Below, piece by piece: positions 7,526 through 14,454 of a stretch of DNA of 34,021 bases (positions are counted from its first letter, which is position 1; each line of letters starts with the position of its first letter). The position numbers and the translations under genes are program-made. This DNA comes from a bacterium (lineage in GTDB: Bacteria; Electryoneota; AABM5-125-24; Hatepunaeales; Hatepunaeaceae), in NCBI GenBank assembly GCA_021734165.1, contig JAIPJL010000024.1:1-34021 (forward strand), read 5' to 3'. The notes under the pieces were generated by a model, which made no database searches, had not been told where the DNA came from, and saw nothing but the letters and a program-made list of their open reading frames with translations.

Positions 7526-7768
7526 ATGCAAAACGAAGAACTAATAAGCAGAATTTCAATTGATCCGAAGGTTTGTTTCGGCAAGCCATGTATTCGAGGC
7601 ACCCGGATATGGGTATCTCTGATTCTGGATTATTTAGCCGACGGGATGACTATCGAGCGACTACTTGAAGAATATCCTGATCTTGAGAAATCTGATATTC
7701 TTGCTTGTATGGCTTATGGAGCGGAAATGACACGATATATCGATCTTCCATTGGAAACCGTTTCGTGA
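7526..7768 (+). CDS. DUF433 (VapB45-like) antitoxin
   Basis: This 80-residue protein is a clear DUF433 member: ISIDPKVCFGKPCIRGTRIW, then a winged-helix-like segment LILDYLADGMTIERLLEEYP and the ending DILACMAYGAEM. DUF433 proteins are antitoxins usually paired with PIN-like DUF5615 toxins. No toxin gene follows, so it appears orphaned. It is the only gene between the two direct repeats, as if it were the cargo of that insertion. Confidence 0.85.
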   Translation: MQNEELISRISIDPKVCFGKPCIRGTRIWVSLILDYLADGMTIERLLEEYPDLEKSDILACMAYGAEMTRYIDLPLETVS

Positions 7769-7794
7769 AATTAAGATTTAAGGATTTTTCAGTA

Positions 7795-7925
7795 ACAAAC
7801 ACAAATCGCTCAAAGTCAACAAAGCAAAAAAATCTTTGTGTTCTTTGTGTTCTTTGTGTTTAAAAATCGCAACTAAAAACTGATTGAATAAACAAAACCA
7901 TGAACTTTGAACTAAACGACGTACA
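7795..7925 (+). repeat. Right copy of the direct repeat with CACAAAG palindrome
   Basis: This is the second copy of the 7371-7493 repeat. Its first part (7797-7862) is an imperfect palindrome of ACAAA/CAAAG words facing CTTTGTG words across an A-rich centre. The second part is the leader and first codons of the acyl-CoA dehydrogenase. The palindrome could fold in the mRNA upstream of the gene. Confidence 0.85.
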
Positions 7926-9030
7926 AATAGCAATACAGGAAACTTTCCGCAAGTTTGTCAACGAGAAGGTCAAACCTGTCGCTGCTGAAATCGATGAAAA
8001 GAAGGAATTCCCTGCCAAGCTGTTCCAGGAAATCGGAAAGCTGGGATTCTTCGGTATGAGGTATCCTGAGGAAGCCGGAGGAACAGGCACAGGCATTACC
8101 GCCTACTGTCTGGCGCTGGTTGAACTGGCAAGGGGTTCGATGTCTCTCGCCGCTCCCTGCATGATGCAATCGCTGATGGGAACATATTTCCTCTATCGCG
8201 ATGGTGATGAGGAAGTCAGAAAGAACTTCTTCGAACCTGCGCTGAGAGGTGAGAAAATCGGTGGTATATGCATGACCGAACCAAACGCCGGCAGTGATCT
8301 GAGCGGTATTACTACCATGACAAAGGTTTATGACGATCATTTCCTGATGAACGGTCAGAAAACCTGGGCAACATCCGCTCCCTATGCTGATTTCTTCTCT
8401 GTTTTTTCACGCACCGATAACCATGAAAAACCGGCATTCTTTCTGGTTCCGGCTGATTACGAAGGCGTTCATGTTGGTAAAAACATCGAAAAGCTCGGCG
8501 TGCGTGGGTCTATAACCAGCGAAGTAGCCTTTGATGACGTCAAACTCCCGAAGAACTATATCCTCGGTGAGATCGGCGGTGGCATGAGAGGTTTGGTTGA
8601 AATCCTCGCTGAAATCAGGATCATGACAGCAGCGCTTGCCATCGGCGCCGCAACCGCAGCCTTCGAAGATGCTGTGGAATACGCCAAGACCAGGGTTCAG
8701 TTCGGCAAACCTATCGGAAAGTTCCAGTTAATTAAAGCCAAAATCGCCGATATGTCTGTTATGCTGGAAACATCGAAACAAATGCTGTACTATACCGCCT
8801 GGCTTAGCGACAATAACAAACCGCGACAAAAGGAATCGGCAATCGTCAAACTATACGCTTCCGAATGTGCAAACACGATTTGTGACGAAGCATCGCGTAT
8901 TCTGGCGTCTTATGGATACGCTTCGGAATATCCGATTCAAAGGTACTGGCGGGATGTACGTTTTACGTTGTTCGGTGGTGGAACTAACGAAATTCTGAAA
9001 ATTAACATCGCAAGGGAATTTGGATTGTAA
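7900..9030 (+). CDS. Acyl-CoA dehydrogenase with an altered catalytic site
   Basis: This 376-residue flavoprotein has the family layout: helical N-terminal domain, FAD-contacting MTEPNAGSDLSG near residue 126, beta-barrel domain, RVQFGKPIGKFQ near 266 and a C-terminal helical domain. Such enzymes oxidise acyl-CoA at C2-C3 and pass electrons to electron-transfer flavoprotein. In most members a glutamate in the 'YEGTNEI' motif is the base; here the motif reads FGGGTNEI, with Gly360 at that place. The isovaleryl-CoA dehydrogenase alternative (Glu just before the conserved Arg240) is Ile239, with Glu238 one residue earlier. The enzyme may use another base or a different reaction. No EtfAB genes are in the window. 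It precedes the mutase genes, fitting a shared pathway. Confidence 0.9.
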   Translation: MNFELNDVQIAIQETFRKFVNEKVKPVAAEIDEKKEFPAKLFQEIGKLGFFGMRYPEEAGGTGTGITAYCLALVELARGSMSLAAPCMMQSLMGTYFLYRDGDEEVRKNFFEPALRGEKIGGICMTEPNAGSDLSGITTMTKVYDDHFLMNGQKTWATSAPYADFFSVFSRTDNHEKPAFFLVPADYEGVHVGKNIEKLGVRGSITSEVAFDDVKLPKNYILGEIGGGMRGLVEILAEIRIMTAALAIGAATAAFEDAVEYAKTRVQFGKPIGKFQLIKAKIADMSVMLETSKQMLYYTAWLSDNNKPRQKESAIVKLYASECANTICDEASRILASYGYASEYPIQRYWRDVRFTLFGGGTNEILKINIAREFGL

Positions 9031-9037
9031 ATTTTAA

Positions 9038-9100
9038 CCACTAAGACACAAAGTCACAAAGAAATATGATAAAACTTGGTGTCTCTGTGCCTTTGTGGTG
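9038..9100. repeat. CACTAAG/CACAAAG-type palindrome
   Basis: This imperfect inverted repeat has CCACTAAGACACAAAG on the left and CTCTGTGCCTTTGTGG on the right, separated by an AT-rich loop. It lies between the acyl-CoA dehydrogenase and the B12-binding subunit. It belongs to the same word family as the palindromes at 7373, 16931 and 17286. Whether it acts as an attenuator or mRNA-stability element is unknown. Confidence 0.75.
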
Positions 9101-9134
9101 AGAAAAAAAGTTTTAGTTAATCAGGTTTGATTTA

Positions 9135-9530
9135 ATGAATACAAACAAAATAAAAATCCTGCTCGCCAAACCCGGACTTGACGGGCACGATGTAGGAGTA
9201 AAAGTCCTCGGACATGCATTGGTCGATGCAGGTTTCAAGGTTGTCTATACAGGACTCCGCAAGTCTATCGAGGAGATCATACGGAAAGCTGACGATAACC
9301 AGGTTGATCTGATCGGACTCTCTATACTTTCAGGCACTCATCTCGTACTGTGTGAGCAAATGAATGCAGAGATGAAGAAAAAAGGACTTACCACTCCCTG
9401 GATAGTCGGAGGAAACATCCCTGATAAAGACGTCGATGCGATTGTCGCTGCCGGAGCCGCTGCTGCTTTTCCGACAGGAACCACGATTGAAGAAGTAATC
9501 GAATATTGTAACAAGTTTGCGGAAAATTAA
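9135..9530 (+). CDS. Cobalamin-binding subunit of an acyl-CoA mutase
   Basis: This 131-residue protein is the small, B12-binding subunit of a methylmalonyl-CoA-mutase-type enzyme. It shows the base-off/His-on signature: GLDGHDVG (His18, the lower axial ligand), then SILSGTH and IVGGNIP, which clamp the dimethylbenzimidazole tail. Length is typical for separately encoded subunits. The catalytic subunit starts 1 base after its stop, so the two are surely co-translated. Unlike the catalytic subunit, this protein looks canonical. Confidence 0.93.
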   Translation: MNTNKIKILLAKPGLDGHDVGVKVLGHALVDAGFKVVYTGLRKSIEEIIRKADDNQVDLIGLSILSGTHLVLCEQMNAEMKKKGLTTPWIVGGNIPDKDVDAIVAAGAAAAFPTGTTIEEVIEYCNKFAEN

Positions 9531-9531
9531 A

Positions 9532-11115
9532 ATGAGCGATATACCAAAAGTAATCCTTGAATCTGGGATTGAAGTTGATTCGTTATATACAAGTGAGAGT
9601 ATCGGCAAACCTGACCTGAGCAAACCCGGTGAATATCCCTTCACGCGCGGTATTCACTCATTGATGTACCGCAAGCGTCCCTTTACTATCAGGCAATATG
9701 CGGGTTTTGGAACGCCGTCAGAGACTCATCAACGTTTTCTCTACCTGATCAAGAACGGTCAGACCGGATTGAACGTAGCCTTTGATCTGCCAACTCAAAC
9801 CGGACTTGACTCCGATGATCCGAGAGCTGCCGGTGAAGTAGGCAGAGTCGGAATGTCGGTCGATACACTTGCTGATTTCGAGGAAGTGTTCAAAGACATC
9901 GACCTCGACAAGATTACCGTATCTTTGACGATCAACGGTTCGGCGATAGTATTGGTCGCCATGTATCTCGCTATGGCGCAGAAATATGGTTTCAACATCA
10001 ACAACCTGCGCGGAACTGCTCAGAACGACATATTAAAGGAATTCATCGGCAGAGGCACCTGGATATTTCCGGTTGATGCATCGGTAAAGATGGTTGTGGA
10101 TATTATTGAGTATTGCGCAAACGAAGTCCCCAAGTATAGCCCGGTAAGTGTTTGCGGGTATCATATACGCGAATCAGGCGCAAATCCTGTGCAGGAGATG
10201 GCTTACGCTTTCTGCATCGCCAAAGCATACACCGATGAGACCTTGAAAAGAGGCTTAACCATTGATGATTTTGCCTCTCGGCTATCGTTTAATTTCGATA
10301 TTTACGGTAATTTCTTCGAGCAGATTGCTAAATTCCGCGGCGGCAGGCGACTCTGGGCAAAGATCGTCAAAGAGCAATACGGTGCAACAAGCGACAATTC
10401 ATCCTGGCTAAGAATGATCGCCGGAGGTGGTGGCGGTGGATTAACCAAGGAACAGCCTGAGAACAACATCATCAGGAGCGCCTATTATGCTCTGATAAGT
10501 GCATTATCAGGCACACAGACCATGGCACTCTGTTCATATGATGAGGCTTTTACTATTCCAACTGAGAAAGCCGCAGAGATTTCGCTTCGCACAATGCAGA
10601 TATTAATTCATGAAATGGGAATCTGCGATACTGTAGATCCACTGGGGGGTTCGTACTATATTGAAACATTATCCAATCAGATGGAAGACGCTATTTCACA
10701 ACAGATGAAGCAGATTGATCAGAAGGGTGGTATCGTTAAAACAATCTCATCCGGTGTAGTTCAGGAAGCCATTTCCCGGCAGGCTTATGCTCGCGAAAGC
10801 GCTATTCAGAAGGGAATCATTCCCAAAGTCGGTGTAAACTGTTACCGCAAGGAAGAAGAGGAAAAAACCATCGAATTTCATCCTTACGACGAAGAAAACG
10901 CCTCCCAACAGATCAATAATCTGAATAAAGTGAAGAGTGAACGAAATTCGGTTGAAGTCGATAAATGTCTTGACAAAATCAAGACTGATGCCGATAAAAA
11001 CCTGAACCTGATGCCTTCGATTATCGAAGCTGTTAAAGCGTATGCTACCGTCGGGGAGATTACTCAGGCTTTGAAGGATGTGTATGGTGAATATAATGAG
11101 CCGATCTATTTTTAA
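9532..11115 (+). CDS. Catalytic subunit of a divergent B12-dependent acyl-CoA mutase
   Basis: From ATG 9532 this is a 527-residue TIM-barrel mutase; an in-frame TTG at 9517 would overlap the upstream gene and is less likely. Family features include YPFTRGIHSLMY, RPFTIRQYAGFGT, GLNVAFDLPTQTGLDSDDP, GTAQNDILKEF, SGYHIRESGA and DPLGGSYYIE. Unusual points: where known mutases read 'RTHCQTSG.SLT', this one has RMIAGGGGGGLT (six glycines, 298-303); 'QSLHTN' is QTMALC (329-334); and the methylmalonyl-CoA carboxylate-binding Arg (R207 in the Propionibacterium enzyme) aligns by eye with Asp235. A Tyr at 46 matches Tyr89 of that enzyme. The substrate is therefore probably not methylmalonyl-CoA. The 3' end is duplicated at 11367. 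Confidence 0.88.
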   Translation: MSDIPKVILESGIEVDSLYTSESIGKPDLSKPGEYPFTRGIHSLMYRKRPFTIRQYAGFGTPSETHQRFLYLIKNGQTGLNVAFDLPTQTGLDSDDPRAAGEVGRVGMSVDTLADFEEVFKDIDLDKITVSLTINGSAIVLVAMYLAMAQKYGFNINNLRGTAQNDILKEFIGRGTWIFPVDASVKMVVDIIEYCANEVPKYSPVSVCGYHIRESGANPVQEMAYAFCIAKAYTDETLKRGLTIDDFASRLSFNFDIYGNFFEQIAKFRGGRRLWAKIVKEQYGATSDNSSWLRMIAGGGGGGLTKEQPENNIIRSAYYALISALSGTQTMALCSYDEAFTIPTEKAAEISLRTMQILIHEMGICDTVDPLGGSYYIETLSNQMEDAISQQMKQIDQKGGIVKTISSGVVQEAISRQAYARESAIQKGIIPKVGVNCYRKEEEEKTIEFHPYDEENASQQINNLNKVKSERNSVEVDKCLDKIKTDADKNLNLMPSIIEAVKAYATVGEITQALKDVYGEYNEPIYF

Positions 11116-11122
11116 ACACAGT

Positions 11123-11147
11123 GTCATACCTGCGAAAGCAGGTATCC
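11123..11147. repeat. GTCAT-type short palindrome after the mutase
   Basis: The arms ATACCTGC and GCAGGTAT flank GAAA at 11126-11145. This is a divergent unit of the same family as 51-75 and 27816-27839. It lies 7 bases after the mutase stop and could form a stable hairpin. There is no T-tract after it, so I do not call it a terminator. Confidence 0.8.
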
Positions 11148-11212
11148 AGAAAGGAAATCGTCAAGTTAGATTTCGTTTAAAACTTGCGAAGAGCAATGAG
11201 GAGATAAATACT

Positions 11213-11371
11213 ATGGAAAAGAAGAGCTTTATCTACTATCAGGAAGAGGAGATGTGGATTGGTTGGCTTGAGGAGTTTCCTGACTACAGAACCCAAGGAG
11301 AAACGTTGGATGATCTTAAAGAAAATCTGAAAGACATTTTTAATGAGTTGACAAGTGGTAGGATTATATGA
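11213..11371 (+). CDS. HicB-like protein, C-terminally truncated
   Basis: This 52-residue protein starts at ATG 11213 after GAGGAG. The segment FIYYQEEEMWIGWLEEFPDY followed by TQGETLDDLKENLKDIF is typical of short HicB-type antitoxins. Family members usually continue some 15-18 residues past 'LTSG' (from memory); here the frame stops at SGRII just where the duplicated mutase tail begins, so the insertion boundary probably cut it. No HicA partner follows. An apparent upstream extension to 11078 only reads through the mutase tail and palindrome. Confidence 0.65.
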   Translation: MEKKSFIYYQEEEMWIGWLEEFPDYRTQGETLDDLKENLKDIFNELTSGRII

Positions 11372-11390
11372 TGAACCGATTTATTTCTAA
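11367..11390 (+). pseudogene. Duplicated 3' end of the mutase gene
   Basis: Eight codons encode YDEPIYF and stop, matching YNEPIYF and stop at the end of the mutase (11092-11115). Three of the four differing codons are synonymous and one changes N to D. The match starts inside the last codons of the HicB-like gene. It marks the right boundary of the 11116-11366 insert. Confidence 0.75.
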
Positions 11391-11432
11391 GCATTTGAAA
11401 CATAACTTGCATGAAACAAGGAAAGTGAAGTT

Positions 11433-13010
11433 TTGAGTCAATTACTCTCAATTAAAGAAGCGAGTAGATGGGCTTCCGATTATCTGAAGAAACAGGTTAC
11501 GACCTCCAATATCTCGTACTTGATACAATATGGCAGGATCGAAAGCCGCTCGGATAACGGAAAAACACTTATCTTTCAAAAGGATCTGAAGGAATATTAC
11601 GAATCCTATTATCAAACCAAAGAAAATAGATGGAAAAATGACTTAGGCGATGATCTTAACTGGAATCTCTCTTTTTCAGAATTTACTGAAGCAGAAACGA
11701 CAAAACATGTGCATCGACTACATCCATATAAAGGCAAGTTTATACCTCAATTAGTAGAGTATTTTTTAGATTCTCATAAGGATGATTTTAAGAAAGAAAT
11801 ATATTTTAGACCGGGTGACATTATTCTTGATCCATTTTGTGGAAGCGGTACTGCGTTAGTGCAGGCAAACGAGCTAGGAATACATGCAATAGGTGTGGAT
11901 ATATCATCCTTTAACTCCCTTATCAGCAACGTTAAAATAAAGAAACACAATATTCCACAAATCTGGGATGCTTTAAGAAATATTAGCAGTGGATTGAGGA
12001 GTTTTCAAATTGAAAAGAACAATGTCTCATTTGAAATAGAACTGCTTGAAAGATTAAAAGATTTCAACCAAGAATATTTTCCATCACCTCAGTTTAAACG
12101 AGATGTTAGAAATGGAAAAATAAACGAGCAAGAATATACATCACAAAAAGAAATAGAGTTTCTGAAGATATTCAACGCTTTAGTTGATGAATATAGAATT
12201 GATATACTTCAAAAGGAAAGTGATAATTTCATTGATAAATGGTATATCCAACCTGTTAGAGAAGAAATAGATTTTGTATTTGAGCAACTTAAAAGGATTG
12301 AAAATAATCTTGTAAAGGAAGTACTTACAATAATTCTCAGTCGAACCGTAAGATCATGCAGGGCTACAACACATTCTGATTTAGCATCTTTAAAAGAACC
12401 TGTGACTAAGACATATTATTGTAGAAAACACGGTAAAATATGCAAACCGTTATTCTCTATTTACAGTTGGTGGGAACGATATGGCAAGGATACTATTAAG
12501 AGGCTTGAGCAGTTCAACAAGGTGAGAACAGATACTTTCCAGCGTTGTCTTACTGGAGACAGCAGGACAATAAATATCTTCGCAGAACTTACATATAAAA
12601 ATCCAAATTTTGGAAAATTAGCTGAAAAACAGAAAATAAAAGGGATATTCTCAAGTCCACCCTATGTGGGACTGATAGACTATCACGAACAACATGCATA
12701 CTCCTATGACCTGTTCGGATTCGAGAGACAAGATCAACTCGAAATAGGTCCTCTTTCCAAAGGGCAGGGCAAGGATGCTCAGGAAACGTACTCAAAAGGA
12801 ATAGCAGAAGTTTTATTGAACAGTAAAAAATACTTTCAAAAAGACTATGATGTTTTTCTCGTTGCCAACGATAAATACAATCTTTATCCCAAAATAGCTG
12901 ATTTAGCAAGCATGAAAATTGTCAACCAATATAAAAGACCAGTTCTCAATAGAGTTGAAAGAGACCGATCAGCCTATTCCGAAATCATCTTTCATTTGAA
13001 GGAAAAATAA
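11433..13010 (+). CDS. DNA methyltransferase of a type II restriction-modification system
   Basis: This 525-residue protein begins with a helix-turn-helix-like domain (SIKEASRWASDYL, residues 1-60) and continues as a SAM-dependent DNA methyltransferase. The SAM-binding motif DPFCGSGTALVQA lies near residue 132 and the catalytic SPPYVGLIDYHE near 407. The order motif I before an SPPY motif fits N4-cytosine or N6-adenine (beta-type) enzymes. The TTG start at 11433 follows GGAAAG; no better ATG exists. It overlaps the endonuclease start by 1 base. Its AT-rich composition differs from the neighbouring mutase and reductase genes. It should protect host DNA from the adjacent nuclease. Confidence 0.85.
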   Translation: MSQLLSIKEASRWASDYLKKQVTTSNISYLIQYGRIESRSDNGKTLIFQKDLKEYYESYYQTKENRWKNDLGDDLNWNLSFSEFTEAETTKHVHRLHPYKGKFIPQLVEYFLDSHKDDFKKEIYFRPGDIILDPFCGSGTALVQANELGIHAIGVDISSFNSLISNVKIKKHNIPQIWDALRNISSGLRSFQIEKNNVSFEIELLERLKDFNQEYFPSPQFKRDVRNGKINEQEYTSQKEIEFLKIFNALVDEYRIDILQKESDNFIDKWYIQPVREEIDFVFEQLKRIENNLVKEVLTIILSRTVRSCRATTHSDLASLKEPVTKTYYCRKHGKICKPLFSIYSWWERYGKDTIKRLEQFNKVRTDTFQRCLTGDSRTINIFAELTYKNPNFGKLAEKQKIKGIFSSPPYVGLIDYHEQHAYSYDLFGFERQDQLEIGPLSKGQGKDAQETYSKGIAEVLLNSKKYFQKDYDVFLVANDKYNLYPKIADLASMKIVNQYKRPVLNRVERDRSAYSEIIFHLKEK

Positions 13011-13816
13011 TGCCATCAATATCCATTGAAGCACATAAAAAAATAGAAGATTTTATTGAGATTGTTGTAGAGAAGTATTTGAAGAAAGCTGAGGATAAAC
13101 CAAAAGCAAATTCCGCTAATCCTTTTGTAATGGCGTTACTTAGAGATTTTGATCCATTAATCCATAGAATACATGGATTAAAAACTTCACTGGGAAGCTC
13201 TATGGAAAAAATCGCTGAAGTCATCGCAATTGATGCATGGGGTTATGAAAACGTACTAAGAAACCAAAGAGTTGACGTTAGACTTCCCCAAAATGTATTT
13301 CAGACTATTGATAGTATTATTAATGATTTAAGCAACGCAAAAACTCTTAGCGATTATTACAGCGAAAAGAACGATATACTTAATGCTTGTAGAAATCCTT
13401 CAAGTCAATTTGAAAATCATACATATGAATTTGATCTTATACTGCGAAATCCAACTAATGGCTCGAGATATTTCCTTGAGATGAAGGGTCCAGATCCTAA
13501 CACAACAGAAGTACCTGGAGCAAAAAAGAGGTTATTAGTGGCTTTAGCATGGGGTTTCACTGAGTATTCTACAGAAAAATTGGATTGTCACTTTGCGATT
13601 TACTACAATAATGTATTTCCTAAGCCGTATAGAAATCCCAAAGTTCATTACTACTTTAATCCAAATGGTGGAATTCTCGTTCATGACAAATTTTGGAATT
13701 TTCTAGGTAAAGACGACTCAACATTTAACGATTTATTAGCCATATTTGAGAACTATGGTATTACTAATAAAAAGAGGATTTGGGATGGTTTCGCCAAACT
13801 CATTGATATAAAATAG
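13010..13816 (+). CDS. TdeIII/MjaII-like type II restriction endonuclease
   Basis: This 268-residue protein is recognised from the segment FLEMKGPDPNTTEVPGAKKRLL near residues 154-175 together with YEFDLILRNP before it, giving a D...ExK nuclease core. The combination fits the TdeIII/MjaII family, whose characterised members cut GGNCC; specificity here is untested. The start codon overlaps the methyltransferase stop by 1 base, as in compact R-M operons. Length is normal and no frameshift is seen. The pair sits between the duplicated mutase tail and the duplicated enoate-reductase head. Confidence 0.75.
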   Translation: MPSISIEAHKKIEDFIEIVVEKYLKKAEDKPKANSANPFVMALLRDFDPLIHRIHGLKTSLGSSMEKIAEVIAIDAWGYENVLRNQRVDVRLPQNVFQTIDSIINDLSNAKTLSDYYSEKNDILNACRNPSSQFENHTYEFDLILRNPTNGSRYFLEMKGPDPNTTEVPGAKKRLLVALAWGFTEYSTEKLDCHFAIYYNNVFPKPYRNPKVHYYFNPNGGILVHDKFWNFLGKDDSTFNDLLAIFENYGITNKKRIWDGFAKLIDIK

Positions 13817-13833
13817 TTGCATAAACATAGAGC

Positions 13834-13938
13834 ACAAAACAAACATAAAAATACAGGACTAACATGTTACCAGGAGAAAAGAAGTATCCACACATATTCA
13901 GCCCGGTTAAGATTGGGAATGTGTAATTGAAAAACAGG
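13834..13938 (+). repeat. Left copy of a direct repeat (partner at 14425-14529)
   Basis: About 105 bases are shared, starting at ACAAACATAAAAATACAGGA in the leader and running through the first 20 codons of the enoate reductase to AAAAACAGG. Differences by eye number fewer than ten. The two copies bracket the two small genes at 13941 and 14190. The right copy is the true start of the reductase. Confidence 0.9.
13864..13926 (+). pseudogene. Truncated copy of the 5' end of the enoate reductase
   Basis: Twenty codons (MLPGEKKYPHIFSPVKIGNV) precede a TAA at 13924-13926. The peptide is identical to the start of the intact enzyme at 14455, and all four nucleotide differences before the stop are synonymous. 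It is part of the direct repeat at 13834. It is too short to have any enzymatic function. Confidence 0.9.
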
Positions 13939-13940
13939 TT

Positions 13941-14189
13941 ATGCAAATGATGAAAACAACGCAATATTTTGATTTCATAAGAAATAAACCTGATCGTGCA
14001 CGGATTAAAGATACGTGGATAGAATTCGTAATCAGAAATCCTGTAAAAACTGAAATCCAATCTGATAATAGGATTAGGTTGTGGGCATTGATTAAGGAAG
14101 AAAATAAATATCTTAGAGTTGTTTTGTTAGAAGATGGAGTAACGATACATAACGCATTTTTCGACAGGTCTTTTAAGGAGGATAAGTAA
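13941..14189 (+). CDS. Putative toxin partner of a DUF2283 protein
   Basis: The protein has up to 82 residues; the family start is probably ATG 13950 (MKTTQYFDF), though 13941 and 13947 are also in frame. The sequence RARIKDTWIEFVI, IRLWALIKEENKYLRVVLLEDG and VTIHNAFFDR is typical of a small family usually encoded directly before DUF2283 genes. The strand-rich C-terminus ending in HNAFFDR resembles RelE-like toxins, but that relationship is inference. It directly abuts the DUF2283 gene with no gap. Confidence 0.65.
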   Translation: MQMMKTTQYFDFIRNKPDRARIKDTWIEFVIRNPVKTEIQSDNRIRLWALIKEENKYLRVVLLEDGVTIHNAFFDRSFKEDK

Positions 14190-14396
14190 ATGAAAGTAAA
14201 ATATTTCCCTGATACTGATACCGCTCTCTTGGAATTCTCAGAGAATGAGGTTCGAGAGACGAAAGAGATCAACGAAAATATCTATGTGGATATTGATAAA
14301 GATGGCAATCTGGTGAGTATGACTATTGAGCATGCTAAAGCGAATGCTGGGCTCAGAGAGTTCTCTTATCAGGAAATGGTAGCACAACCTGCTTAG
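14190..14396 (+). CDS. DUF2283 protein, putative antitoxin
   Basis: This 68-residue protein opens MKVKYFPDTDTALLEFSENEV and contains NENIYVDIDKDGNLVSMTIEHA, the signature of DUF2283. These proteins commonly pair with small toxin-like partners, here the gene ending at 14189. A strong ribosome site, AAGGAGG at 14174-14180, lies inside the upstream gene. It is intact. The gene ends about 30 bases before the right copy of the direct repeat. Confidence 0.85.
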   Translation: MKVKYFPDTDTALLEFSENEVRETKEINENIYVDIDKDGNLVSMTIEHAKANAGLREFSYQEMVAQPA

Positions 14397-14454
14397 TTGT
14401 TATTGACATTTAAAACAGACCATACAAAAACAAACATAAAAATACAGGACTAAC

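Noticed and set aside
9532-11115. Calling the mutase methylmalonyl-CoA mutase
   Set aside because: Key conserved motifs and the carboxylate-binding arginine position differ, so only the general mutase family is supported.
11123-11147. Intrinsic terminator after the mutase
   Set aside because: The hairpin has no following T-tract and belongs to a repeat family also found inside coding sequence.
11078-11371. A 97-residue protein starting at 11078
   Set aside because: Its N-terminal half reads through the mutase tail and a palindrome; the ATG at 11213 has a good ribosome site.
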